Of a stretch of DNA of 64,000 nucleotides, positions 31,324 to 41,526 are shown piece by piece. Position 1 is the stretch's first letter; each line of letters opens with the position of its first letter. The notes under the pieces were generated by a model. That model was not told the DNA's origin. It saw nothing but the letters and a program-made list of their open reading frames with translations, and ran no database searches. Made by a program: the position numbers and the translations under genes. The DNA comes from Amphiura filiformis (Eukaryota > Echinodermata > Ophiuroidea > Amphilepidida > Amphiuridae). The stretch covers positions 28,854,775 to 28,918,774 of the forward strand of contig NC_092629.1 in assembly GCF_039555335.1 (NCBI RefSeq). Reading direction: 5' to 3'.

Positions 31324-31628
31324 GCATAGCCCCCGAATGAAAAGTATTTAATTATCTTTGTAATCACTCAAAAAGCATTTTGCGTGAATTTTACATCCGA
31401 ACTAGGTGCTATTACATTTTTATGAGCCTTTTTATTTTACATGTAAAGTCTATGGGGGTGACGATTAGAAATGGACGGCAATATTGAAAAACCCTCATTT
31501 TTGGGCCATTTTAGATACTAAAATGCCCATAAAAAAGAATAGCACTTAGTTCTGATGTAAAATTCACACACAATGCTACCTGAGTGAGTACAAACATAAT
31601 TAAATACATTTCATTCGGGGGCTATAGC
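31324..31628. mobile_element. 305-bp element with about 90-bp inverted ends
   Basis: The left end reads GCATAGCCCCCGAATGAAAA and the right end is the complement of GCTATAGCCCCCGAATGAAA. The similarity extends about 90 bp inward on each side, including GTGAATTTTACATC and the AACTAGGTGCTATT / AACTAAGTGCTATT pair. The interior between the arms is about 120 bp. It would fold into one long hairpin. There is no gene. Confidence 0.85.
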
Positions 31629-32635
31629 AAAAACAAAAAATGTCCTATACCTCAATGGTTATGAAACAAAGGTGTTCTAGCATGTTCTAGCATCGCACTC
31701 AAAGTCCAGCAGAACTGCTTCGGAGATTCCGTCAGCAGTACCCAAATGCACGTCCCCCTTCACGTGGCGCTATTTACAAAAAATGTTGCGAAGTATCAGA
31801 TAACTGGAACGAGTCGTAATAATCTGAATAGAGAACATTGTGTTCGCCCCCAAACTGGAAGATCTGCTGCTAATATCCTAGCAGTCCGTAACACTCTGCA
31901 GGCGGGGCAAGCAGGGGGTCAAATTACCCAGCAAACACAAAAACGTTTTAAAAACGTTTTATATAAGTTATATTTTGGCTTTTGGTTTAGGTAAAAACGT
32001 TTTAATAACATTAAAATGTCGGGTTATATAAAGGTCATGATAACGTTTTAAAACATTTTATATAAAAACACACTACAACAATATTTTTAAATGTTTTCAA
32101 AAAATGTTATTGTAAACTATTTTTGCAAACATTTTTGCCAAACATTATGTCAATACTTAAGAGAGAAAGTCCAGTAATTTCAAATAAAATGAAAAAAACC
32201 TGGCCAAATTAAAAAATATCCAATTTCTTTAAAGTTTACCAATGAGTTACACTTTGGTCAAGGGCAACCATGATTATAATAATTTTGTCATTTGTGGCTG
32301 GTTACCATGGCAACGACCAAATATGTTATTTATAATGAATATGGACAAATTCTTAAAAAAGTTGGCTGAAAAAGGCAAAAAGTCAAATGCATGGGTACAA
32401 AATTCCATACAACACCCAAACCATATCTTTTGTCAGAGTGGAAGGCAAGGTTAGATCTATCATTTAAGTGTATCATCATTGTAATTGAAGCTTCCATTGT
32501 GGCAGATACCATTATTGCAAATAGGGGTATTTTACTAAAATAAATTCATCTAAAAAAAGGCATACTTTTAAGTTACCATTTACAATAAAGTAACACATCC
32601 TCAAAACTCATACCTGCTCCATGGATGCACAAAAT

Positions 32636-32925
32636 TACTTTGGGACCTTGGATACTTTTTACACAGTGTTTCTAGAAAAAAACGTATTTTTTAGACTAAT
32701 TTTCGCTTGTGAACGTATTTTTTCTGAATATACCTATTTTGAGCCTAAAAATTAATATATCCAACTTTGGGACCTTGGATACTTTTCACACAGTGTTTCT
32801 AGAAAAAAAACAGGTATTTTTAGACAAATTTTCGTGTGTGAACGCATTTTTTCTTAATTTTTAAAGCTATGTTTGATCACTAAAGACATACCTATTTTGA
32901 GCATAAAAATTAATATTGAAATTTG
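32636..32925 (+). repeat. Tandem duplication inside the 4.35-kb element
   Basis: ACTTTGGGACCTTGGATACT, ACACAGTGTTTCTAGAAAAA and CCTATTTTGAGC occur twice, in blocks starting near 32636 and 32764. The second block is longer by about 30 bp. Confidence 0.85.
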
Positions 32926-33959
32926 GAAACACTAAAAAAGGGTTTTTTTAATCAAGTGTTGTTTCTATATTATAGATAATAAATTCAAAAGTAGGCCCTA
33001 CCATAACCTCAATGTATACAATATGAAAAAATCTAGATGTGTTCCTTGTGCATAAAATAGATATATAAGCTTTGATTGTGTGCCTTTAGGTCATGCTTTT
33101 TCTATACTTATACTTTTTCTACCAGTGAAGTTATACTTTCTTATAAATTTATGGTAGAATAATAAATTTTTATTGTCATCACATTCATAGCTATTCCACA
33201 AATATGAATTCATTTTGTACACTATAATACAAATAATATGCAGTATCCAGAGCATTCCATTTTTTTTAAATGTTCAAACAAACAAACAAGCAAACATGAA
33301 TGATGGAAGCCCCAGTATATCATGTAATCAGGTGATAAATTTATGCATGTGTTGGCCTTCCATACTTCATATGGGCTACGGGCTTTCTGTAGCTCAATGA
33401 ACACAGGGGCACACAGCACTAAATAATCGTCCCATTGAAATACACGGGAAAATACAAGAAAGTAAGTTTGTTTTTCTACCCCATGTAACAACATTTTGAA
33501 TATTTTGATCAAACCAACGTCTTAAATAAAGATTAAACTTTTATTTAAATTTGATTTTTTGGGACAAGTTGAGACTAACTTAAAAGATACGAACTCCTGA
33601 ACAGCGCCATCCCGAATTTCAGCCGACACTCTCGCCTCCTTACCAGTTCCGGCCATGATATTGTTCCGAGGGCCTATTACCCATGCACATTCGATTCGGA
33701 ACATTTTCTGAACAGATTTGTAATCTTGAGCTCCTATTCTATCGTTTTTATCAAAACAACCAAGAGTCACTCAAATTTGGTTCCCTCGGGACGTCGATAT
33801 ATTTCGCATAGGCGCTATTTTTTTACCGGAAAAACTATGAAGGGTTACACCAAATGCGGAAGGATTTAGTGTAGTGCACCCACAGTCTGAGATCTGGTTT
33901 AGCAACTTTGGCGCAGGAACGTAACCCCGGGAATGTAACAAGAGGCTTTATTAGTCACA

Positions 33960-34760
33960 GTCTCAGGGGGGCAAAGGCCCCTGTGATCGCATGGCAGCTT
34001 CCCTGAAAGCTCACATAAGGATTCATATAAATGAAGGCCACAATGTGGAAGACGCTTTAGAAATAAAGTCGGCGATTGAAGGAAGAGGTGGAGTTACTGG
34101 AGTATGTACTACCGTTGTGGCCATTGAAGACAAACAAGATGAACCTAGATCAAAGCTTCCCAATGAGAAGATAAGTCTTCTCAACAATTTTACCTTCTCT
34201 GGAGCAGGGCTAAGAGTGTGGAGGGCTTACAACATTGGTCTAGGAAGCTGGCCGGAAGGTTAATTCCATGGGAACAGGACACACCAAGCATAGGGAAACT
34301 TACAAATGTTGCAAATCCAGAAAACACTCCAGAATTCACCCCAATCAAAGTCCAAGAATACCTGACATGTCAACAGATTAGCAGTTTCTTCTCAGGAGAA
34401 GCAGCCAGGAGAAGAGCGAAGTGTACAAGTGAAGCATCAGAGCTTACAGACTATGATATAAACGCTACAGAGGAAGAATTTCATATTGATTCCCGTCAAA
34501 GTATGGGCACAACAACATTATGCTTGCAACACCCAGTGAAGTTTCAATACATAGACATTTGCCATTTTGCTAATGAGGGCACATTATCAAACCTATCTTT
34601 GCAATAATTGAAGGATATCTGCCAATCATTTCAAATAGACACCACCGATGTTAAAACAAAGAGGAGAAAGGCTCCTTATATTGAGAAGGTTACCATATTT
34701 TCAAAGCAGTGCCCATGCTTAAGGAACACAGACACATGGGTATTTTGCAAACATATTGAA
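33960..34760 (+). pseudogene. Decayed gene of an uncharacterised animal family
   Basis: The frame from 33991 gives LKAHIRIHINEGHNVEDALE, IEGRGGVTGV and LNNFTFSGAGLRVWRAYNIG. After a frameshift the second frame gives EYLTCQQISSFFSGEAARRR and HPVKFQYIDICHFANEGTLS. A stop interrupts before a continuing stretch, LKDICQSFQIDTT and RRKAPYIEK, ending near cysteines at about 34715. I recall this order from long uncharacterised proteins, often with zinc fingers, that are multi-copy in cnidarian and echinoderm genomes. Their function is unknown. The usual N-terminal zinc fingers are absent here. It is the apparent cargo of the TIR element, broken by at least one frameshift and one stop. Confidence 0.55.
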
Positions 34761-35841
34761 ATTGCAAGGACATAACAAGAGTATGCCAATCTGTCTATGC
34801 TTCTATACTAACAACACAAAATGAGAAGTAGACAGTGGTTTAACCAAAACTGATCATTCCCTCAAACATAATGATGTTAATGTACTTTGACGTTATCTCC
34901 TTTGTTTAGACTTATGTAGAATGGAAATCCCTGAATGAAAGAATCTGAATTGGGTAATGGCAACACTTTTAATTAATTTCAGTACTACAGCAAAGGCCTG
35001 TATTAGATCCAAATTTTGCCACAGAACTGCTGCATTGCGGGGTTATTTAGTCTGTATTATTTTCAATGCAAAAGTCCATGTGGTAAAATCGGAATATTAC
35101 AAACTTTGAAAAAAAATCTGGGGAACTGGCAACACTTGAGCCCACAGATGAGATGATTTGTTGCATTCTGACAATATTTAAATAAAGATGTGTTGTTGTA
35201 TGTTCAATTGTGATGATCAGTAACAGTATTGTATTTTGATGGTGTATCTTATATATTATGAATTTTCAAAAAAAAAAGGATCTGGCAACACCCTGTCAAA
35301 GAGGATGCAGGTCCCAAGCTGATTTCTTATTTCATTTAACTATCAAGGTCCCTTTTACCTGAATCTATAATTTGAGATCAAGCAAAGCGTTACTTTATAT
35401 ATAATGAGCTGCTCAAGTTGGCACTTAATTCACAATCCTGATCCATTAAAAAACACCCCTCTCTAAAATTAATGGTACATCCCAACTCTAGACACCTGGT
35501 TATTTTTTTGATACTATTATGAAGCTGAGACATAATGCTAATACCCCCATGTAAAAACAAATATTCTAAAAATTTCGTTCAGGTGCTGCAGATGTCTTGA
35601 AATCTTGACATTTTGACCTTTAAAATCTTAAAATGGGCCTAAAATGGCTTAAATATTGAAATTTGCCTGTTGCCATGGAAACCAAGTGTGAATCAGAATT
35701 TTTTTATCACCTACTTTGTTGCTGGTCCATTGACTACTGTTGGGCAAAATATAAGAAAAAGTCATTTTCCACCGTTGGCCATTGTATGTTTTATATTTAC
35801 TGACTTATGCTCTTAAATAACATTATGTTAAAATGTTTGAA

Positions 35842-36274
35842 CCCAGCAAACACAGAAATGTTCTTAAAATGTTTTTTTCAAACCTTTTAATAACATTTAA
35901 ATGTCGGGTTATATAAAGGTCATGAAAACGTTTTTAAAACGTTATTGAAAATATTTTGGGCAAACATTTTTCACAAAATATTTTTTCAACCCCAAAATAA
36001 CATTTTGTTTAGAATGTTTTGTATCAAGTTTTCAAGAATGTTTTTGGAATGTTATTAAAACGTTTTATACCCTTTATATAACCCGACATTTAAACGTTTT
36101 CGGTAAAACATTTTTGTTTGCTGAGCACTAGATTATCAAAAAATGTTTTTTTAAGGTTATGAAAACGTTTTATACTCTTCATATACCCTTTATATAACCC
36201 GACATTTAAACGTTTTCTGACAACCTTTTATAACCATTTGCGAATGATGTCGAAAACGTTTTGTGTTTGCTGGG
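35842..36274. mobile_element. Internal second copy of the CCCAGCAAACAC end
   Basis: A second CCCAGCAAACACAG at 35842 faces the right end at 36274, so this 430-bp section looks like a complete miniature member of the family. It lacks a TA at its own left side. That argues that it is part of a longer element with repeated ends, or the remnant of a nested event. Confidence 0.65.
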
Positions 36275-36638
36275 TAGCTGCCCTCGAAATGGACTTGGAA
36301 TACCATCTGCAACCTTTAACAGAATAACTCGTTTAAGACTTGCGATTTCATCCCTATCAGACGATAAGGAGACATCAACTTCAGCAAGCAGATCACCAAC
36401 GTCGCACTGTGTTCTGTCAGTAGCTTCGTGCCCGTCCTATACGTTTCATGGAAGATTTCATCATTGGCGATGATGCAGAGTTTGCATTAAATGTTTTCAC
36501 AAGTCCTCCTGCAGACCTTGATGAACTTTAGAGACACATAATTGCTCAAGTTTACATTTCATTGGACGTGGTGTGAACGCCATGTTTAGAAGAGCCGAAA
36601 TCTGCATACAGAAGAATTGTGGGCATATGGAAGACTAA

Positions 36639-36911
36639 TACTAAAAATGTCAATAACTGTAAACGGTAAAGAAAGTGGTGAGACTTTTTTGTGATTTGTA
36701 TGTTGTTTTGATTTTAATTGACTTCGCGCAACTGCTTTTTGTACTCGGTTCACAAAAGTAGCCACCAAATCCTTATTATTGGTCACACGCCAGTGATTTT
36801 TCAGCTATAGGAGGACAAGATATTGATTAAGTTATCAACTAGAGAATTTTGACCACAGACCTCATACTTTTTAATCTAGCGACATTTTTCAAACTGTATA
36901 CTTAATTTTGA
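36639..36911. other. Short stretch, nothing recognised
   Basis: This lies between the transposase relic and a retrotransposon mosaic. No domain or repeat is seen. Confidence 0.4.
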
Positions 36912-37020
36912 TACACCCTGTATTGCTCTATGGCTGCGAGTCCTGGGTGATATCTACTGACATGGAAAATAAGACCAACGGTTTTGTAAGAAACTGCTTC
37001 ACAAAGCACCTAAACGTCAA
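36912..37020 (+). pseudogene. Non-LTR reverse transcriptase fragment
   Basis: The plus-strand frame reads PVLLYGCESWVISTDMENK and continues to FVRNCF. This matches the LLYGCEtW signature of RTE/CR1-type reverse transcriptases. It is only about 36 codons and merges directly into a Ty3/gypsy fragment. Confidence 0.6.
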
Positions 37021-37107
37021 CAGTGTATGTTTTTGAAGATGGGAACCTATGACTATGAAATTCAATACACACCTGGAAGCAAACTAGTATTAGCAGACAC
37101 CTTAACC
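37009..37107 (+). pseudogene. Ty3/gypsy RNase H fragment
   Basis: The plus-strand frame reads LKMGTYDYEIQYTPGSKLVL and then ADTL. This corresponds to the end of RNase H in Ty3/gypsy polyproteins (consensus YDxxixYxPGkxlxxADxLSR). It is opposite in strand to the gag-protease fragment that begins at its right edge. Confidence 0.6.
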
Positions 37108-38375
37108 TTTTCCAGTACCATCAAATACATCTGGATATTCTGCTTCTAGTTGCTGTATTGTCAGAGACCGTATTTGTGCTGCTGCAGTCTGCACTTGTGC
37201 AATGTTGTCATATATAATTTCTATCAGGCCCATGGCTTCTGAAGTTTTGCGTCCCAAAATGGGTACATATTTGTCAGAGCTCACAATTTCAAACACTACG
37301 AGATATTTCTCTGGTTCTTCGGGTTTATCACCTTCAGTTTTGCTTTGCCAATCGGGCGTACAAGATTTCTATCATACATCCTCAGGATGGTTTCTGTCTT
37401 CTCCAATTTGTATTTAATGTTCTTCAAATGACTCTTGCTGAGAACATTGCATGAAACTCCAGTGTCTATTTCAAACTGAATTTCTTTCTGCTTCTCTATC
37501 ATCATTGTTGCTATGATGCTCTTTTCCAACTTATTTACTTCCACAACTGTTATCTTGTTAACTTCGTCATAACTTGTGGTAGACTCGTCTGTGTCTTCAC
37601 CTTGGTCGATCCTGTTAACTGTTTTCTGTGATAAACACACATGACTGAAATGGTGCTTCTTCTTGCATTTGGTACAGGTTTTTCCATAAGCTGGACATGC
37701 TTCTTTACTTGTTTTGTGCTCTTTTCCACAGTACATGCAATTCTGATGCTCTTGCCTTTTGTCTTTGTGGTATCTAGGATTCTGCTGGTCCTGTTTTGTA
37801 TATCTGGCATAATGTATTTGCTGTTCACTACTGCTCGCCATGCTTTTTAACTGCTGGGTTGTTGCCTCACTTATCTTAAGTGCATCTATGGCTATCGTAA
37901 GTGAGCACTCTTCTTCTTTTCGGAACAGTCTGGCTCTGGCTGAATCATCTTTACATCCTAGTATCAGAATGTCTCTGATCATATCCTCTTCATCTTTAAA
38001 CTTACAGTTAATGGCCAGATGTCGTAGCCGATCCACAAATTGCTCTGTATTTTCATGCTGTTGCTGTACTGCTCTATAAAAACAGTATCTATCATAAAGT
38101 ACATTGTGTTTGACAACAAAATTATCTTCCAAAGCTTTCAAGATTTCTTTGACATTTGCCATCTTGTCATCAGACAATTTCAGCCCAAGAAGGATTCTCT
38201 TACAAGCCGGTCCCATCAGCGTTTTTAGTGTGACTGCTTGTACGGTTGTATTCTTTTCGTCTAATTCTGTAGCAATAGCATAATCATTATAGGCATCTTT
38301 AAATGTTTTCCAGTTTTCCTCCGTGTTGCCTTTGCATATCATATGCGGCGGACATGGCAACTGGAACTCAGCCAT
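37108..38375 (-). pseudogene. Ty3/gypsy gag-protease fragment
   Basis: From ATG at 38375 the minus strand encodes a 359-residue gag-protease segment. Gag occupies about residues 1-215. Two zinc knuckles follow (CMYCGKEHK and CTKCKKKHHFSHVC, about 216-250). The retroviral-type aspartic protease active site is IDTGVSCNVLS, near residue 303. After a 1-base shift near 37325 the protein resumes in another frame to about 37108, ending at YPDVFDGTGK, the lead-in to reverse transcriptase. No reverse transcriptase follows on this strand; the junction is with an inverted RNase H piece. It is a 5' fragment of an LTR retrotransposon. I found no LTR. Confidence 0.85.
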
Positions 38376-38391
38376 GATTTATTTGCACTTG

Positions 38392-38655
38392 TCGCCGAAG
38401 CGCCTTGAGTTCGTTGAACCTCAAGATAATCGCCGAATACGCTATTAGTAATTAGTATCGCCGAAGCGCCTTGAGTTCGTTGAACCTCAAGATAATCGCC
38501 GAATACGCTATTATTAATTAGTATCGCCGAAGCGCCTTGAGATCGTTGAACCTCAAGATTAATTGCCGAATACGCTATTAGTAATTAGTATCGCCGAAGC
38601 GCCTTGAGTTCGTTGAACCTCAAGATTAATTGACGGATACGCTATTATTATCGCG
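38392..38655. repeat. Four 66-bp tandem repeats ahead of gag
   Basis: Units start near 38392, 38458, 38524 and 38591. Each has TCGCCGAAGCGCCTTGAG, a small inverted repeat CTTGAG/CTCAAG, and CGAATACGCTATTA. They lie 16 bp upstream (minus strand) of the gag start codon, so they occupy the leader region of the retroelement. Confidence 0.9.
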
Positions 38656-39118
38656 AAGCACGTTTTATTGTCCAAAAAGCCTTAGTATAGTCACCAGAGG
38701 GGGTTCCCATGCACCGAGTGCTTTTTTTTTCTAACTTGTAATTTTTGTAATCCTGAAGGTGTCTAGTAAATGAATTTTGATGTTCCCAAAATTAAATATT
38801 GTCCCATGGGGTTCATTTGGCGGCCATTTGATTGACATTTTAATTGACATAACTTTTGAACTAGACATCATAGGAAGACAAATGACCCCATTTTCGGGAT
38901 AATGTCGACATGAGCAATCAATTAAAAGGGTTATTTTTATGATTTAAACATGTTGGAAACATTAAAATGCAAAATATTACTAAAATAGTATCGTCAAGGC
39001 ATACTATAATAGGAGCTCTTTTTGGTACATTGAGAAGGATATTTTGATGTTATTGATTTATTTACTATTTTCTCTTCTACGTGCATGACTTAACTTATTA
39101 TTAGCCAGACTTGTAGTA
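38656..39118. other. Unassigned stretch
   Basis: No gene or repeat recognised. It may include the rest of the retroelement leader, but no primer-binding site or LTR boundary is clear. Confidence 0.35.
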
Positions 39119-39445
39119 TTGGGACCCGCCATGAGTACGGGTACGGGTACGGGTCCCGGACCATGAGTACGGGTACGGGTACGGGTACCAAGCCATGGGT
39201 ACGGGTACGGGTACGGGTCCCAGGTCATGGGTACGGGTACGGGTACGGGTCCGAGTCCATGAGTACGGGTACGGGTACGGGGACAAAGTCAAAATAGGGT
39301 ATGAGTACGGGTACGGGTACGGGTCCGAAGCCACGGGTACGAGTACGGGTACGGGTACGGAAATTGGGACTCGAGTACGGGTACGGGTACAGGACCCAGT
39401 ATGGGTACAGGTACGGGCCATGGGTACAGGTATGGATATTTGGAC
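39119..39445 (+). repeat. GGGTAC minisatellite, array 1
   Basis: Runs of GGGTAC (three or four per unit) are separated by GGTCC-type spacers such as CCATGAGTAC or CAGGTCATGG, giving a higher-order period of about 36-42 bp. The repetitive frames on both strands (GTGTG, RVRVRV, YPYPYS) are translations of the repeat. Confidence 0.95.
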
Positions 39446-40655
39446 TTAGAGGTCCAATTATAGGGTATGAGTTATGGGTATTATAAGGGGAATTAGACCC
39501 ATAATATAGCCATAATTATGGGTATAAGTATAAACAAATTAATAAAACAAGTACAAAAAGAGATTAAATATTGGTGTCATGGTGAATCTAGCCTAAATGT
39601 GGCATATTTTGGGATGCATGTTTCAACATACTTTAGTATATATTTAGCAGTGATGTAGCGTTCGAGTCTGGACTCGGACTCAAGTCCACTTTTTGCTGGA
39701 CTCGGACTCAGCTCAGAATTGAACATTAAAAGGCTCAGCTCGGTAAAAAAATAGGACTCGGGTTCGAAGTCGACCCCAGTCCGATTCCAGTCCAATCAAT
39801 CCATGTACAATGTGGAAAAAATTATTTATCTTAAACCATCAATTGGAATTAAATTAATTGTCAATTTTCCAAATAAATTCATGCACAATTACACAATACA
39901 CATCCATCAGATTATCCATTAGCTCAGTCATTATAATTATTATCATTAATTATGCACATCTGGATAATTATATTCATGTTTTATCAATATTTTAAAACTC
40001 CTTTAAATCTCTTATCAAATCCCAAACTTCTGTATGGTAAGGACCTCTCTATTCATTTGTCTCAGATGCACTAGTCCAAGCCTGGCAGAAGAAGTACATG
40101 TACACTGTGAGCTCATGTGGCTGGCAGAAAATCTCACTCCAGTCCCCAGCACCAGTCACATTATCATTAGTTCTACATGTGTGCAGCATACAAGTAGTGG
40201 AGTCACTGGAGTGTATTTGAATGGGGAATATCAAAATGATTAATTAATGATTTAACATAAAACTTGAAATTCACCACAAAGAAAAATCTTGAAATGTTTT
40301 TTTTCTGTATTGATCAGTCATTGTATGAATGAGACATGTACATGTAGCATACATGTCATGGGTGGCAGTGTGCACAGGCTGTTGTAGATCTCAGCATTCA
40401 TGTTCTTTTTGTGTAGCCAGGGTTGGATTGATATTTTTCAGGGCCCTGGACCAGGCTAAAATAAATTTAAGGGCACTTGCTATAGCTTTCCATTTACTCC
40501 CCACCCAACCCCATTCATGATGTAACCTATTTGTTTTAATTATGAATTTATGATCAGAGGACTCACAGTGGGATTCATGAGTGGAGTTAACATGCATCTG
40601 GGAAGTGAGAGTATTCTATTCTCACTTTCCTGCATTTGTGATAAGCCATGTACTG
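39446..40655. other. Unassigned stretch between minisatellites
   Basis: A patch at about 39660-39795 is rich in GGACTCGGACTC-like sequence, a low-complexity or decayed repeat. No gene is recognised. Confidence 0.4.
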
Positions 40656-40945
40656 TATGGTACCCGTACCCGTGGGTACGGGTACGGGTCCCTGACCATG
40701 AGTACGGGTACGGGTACGGGTCCCATGCCATGAGTACGGGTACGGGTACGGGTCCCAGGCCATGGGTACGGGTACGGGTACGGGTCCCAGTCCATGAGTA
40801 CGGGTACGGGTACGGGTCCGAAGTAAAAATAGGGCATGAGTACGGGTACGGGTACAGGTCCGAAGCCACGGGTACGAGTACGGGTACGGGTACGGAAATT
40901 GGGACCCGAGTACGGGTACGGGTACGAGTACGGGTATGGGTACTA
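40656..40945 (+). repeat. GGGTAC minisatellite, array 2
   Basis: Same unit structure and orientation as array 1, including shared longer phrases such as CGAAGCCACGGGTACGAG and GGAAATTGGGAC. The arrays are therefore related by duplication or gene conversion across about 1.5 kb. Confidence 0.95.
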
Positions 40946-41002
40946 CAAGTCTGTTATTAGCTAGAACTGGTGTTAGTGAACTAAAATCGTAGCATAGTTA
41001 TA

Positions 41003-41400
41003 GTGATAAAGGGTGATAAAGGTACTGAGTCAGACTCACTGCAGAAACGTCCTCCTGTAAATTGTATTTTACATGTGAGTGGTATTGAGCATCTAGATTA
41101 TACGCCGCTCAGTAAAGTAAGGGGCTCCGCCACTGACAAGCTGGCTCAGCTACATGACATTTGCGACAAAAGACACATTGAACCTCATGATTCACCCTAT
41201 CGCATGGATGATGTCTGTAATCACATTCCGGAGAGTTTTGCTGGTGTAGATTTATATAGAAACAATTGGATATCATCGAGGCTGCTACCAAAACTTTACT
41301 GAAAATCAATATCGTTTGAAATGTAGTGCAGGAACTAATGAAGCTTCAACATCACAATCCTCTCGTAACCGTAAATTACAATTATCTTGTATCATTATCC
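41003..41400 (+). pseudogene. 5' part of an uncharacterised transposon-like gene
   Basis: The plus-strand frame contains DKLAQLHDICDKRHIEPHDS and PYRMDDVCNHIPESFAGVDL. After a frameshift it continues as GYHRGCYQNFTENQYRLKC and SAGTNEASTSQSSRNRKL. The last part is also the beginning of the minus-strand reading frame at 42433, so the two overlap as inverted copies. I recall these phrases from multi-copy uncharacterised animal proteins with a cysteine-rich N-terminal part; their function is not known to me. Confidence 0.55.
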
Positions 41401-41526
41401 CACCAGTGCTGTTCACAACATTTTAGCCATGGATATTCGTCATTGTTTTGTTTAGATTGTCCCATACGAGATGAAACACGTTGTTTCCCTTGCTGGTAAT
41501 GATCTGCGGAGTATTATGTGGAAACC

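Larger units (their letters stand above)
31927..36274. mobile_element. 4.35-kb TA-flanked TIR element
   Basis: The outer ends are CCCAGCAAACACAAAAACG at left and CGTTTTGTGTTTGCTGGG at right, near-perfect inverted repeats. TA flanks both sides (31925-31926 and 36275-36276), as with Tc1/mariner-type insertion. The host transposase frame is restored exactly when the element and one TA are removed. The subterminal regions contain repeated AAAACGTTTT and ATGTCGGGTTATATAAAGG. The inside holds a decayed gene (33960-34760) and a tandem duplication. No transposase is visible, so it is non-autonomous, or a small element later enlarged by internal insertions. Confidence 0.85.
31690..36638 (+). pseudogene. 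Mariner-like DDE transposase, split by an insertion
   Basis: The 5' part (31690-31926) encodes an N-terminal helix-turn-helix of the DUF4817-type found in mariner-like transposases. It has SPAELLRRFRQQYPN, then after a frameshift KYQITGTSRN and GRSAANILAVRNTLQ. The 3' part (36277-36638) continues with CPRNGLGIPSATFNRITRL. After frameshifts come RARPIRFMEDFIIGDDAEF and finally VNAMFRRAEICIQKNCGHME with a stop. Removing 31927-36274 and one TA joins the two parts in frame across QI-SCPRNG. The catalytic core after GDDAEF is deleted, so the gene was probably already dead or decayed afterwards. Confidence 0.85.

Noticed and set aside
38392-38655. CRISPR array
   Set aside because: The 66-bp units are fully tandem with no unique spacers, and the genome is eukaryotic.
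39750-39790. Possible tRNA T-loop (GGTTCGAAGTC)
   Set aside because: No matching acceptor, D-arm or anticodon arm around it.
39101-40960. Repetitive frames rich in GTGTG, RVRV or YPYPYS
   Set aside because: They exist on both strands of the GGGTAC minisatellite, as expected from a simple repeat.
41109-41309. 66-codon minus-strand frame
   Set aside because: Antisense to the plus-strand relic that has recognisable family text.
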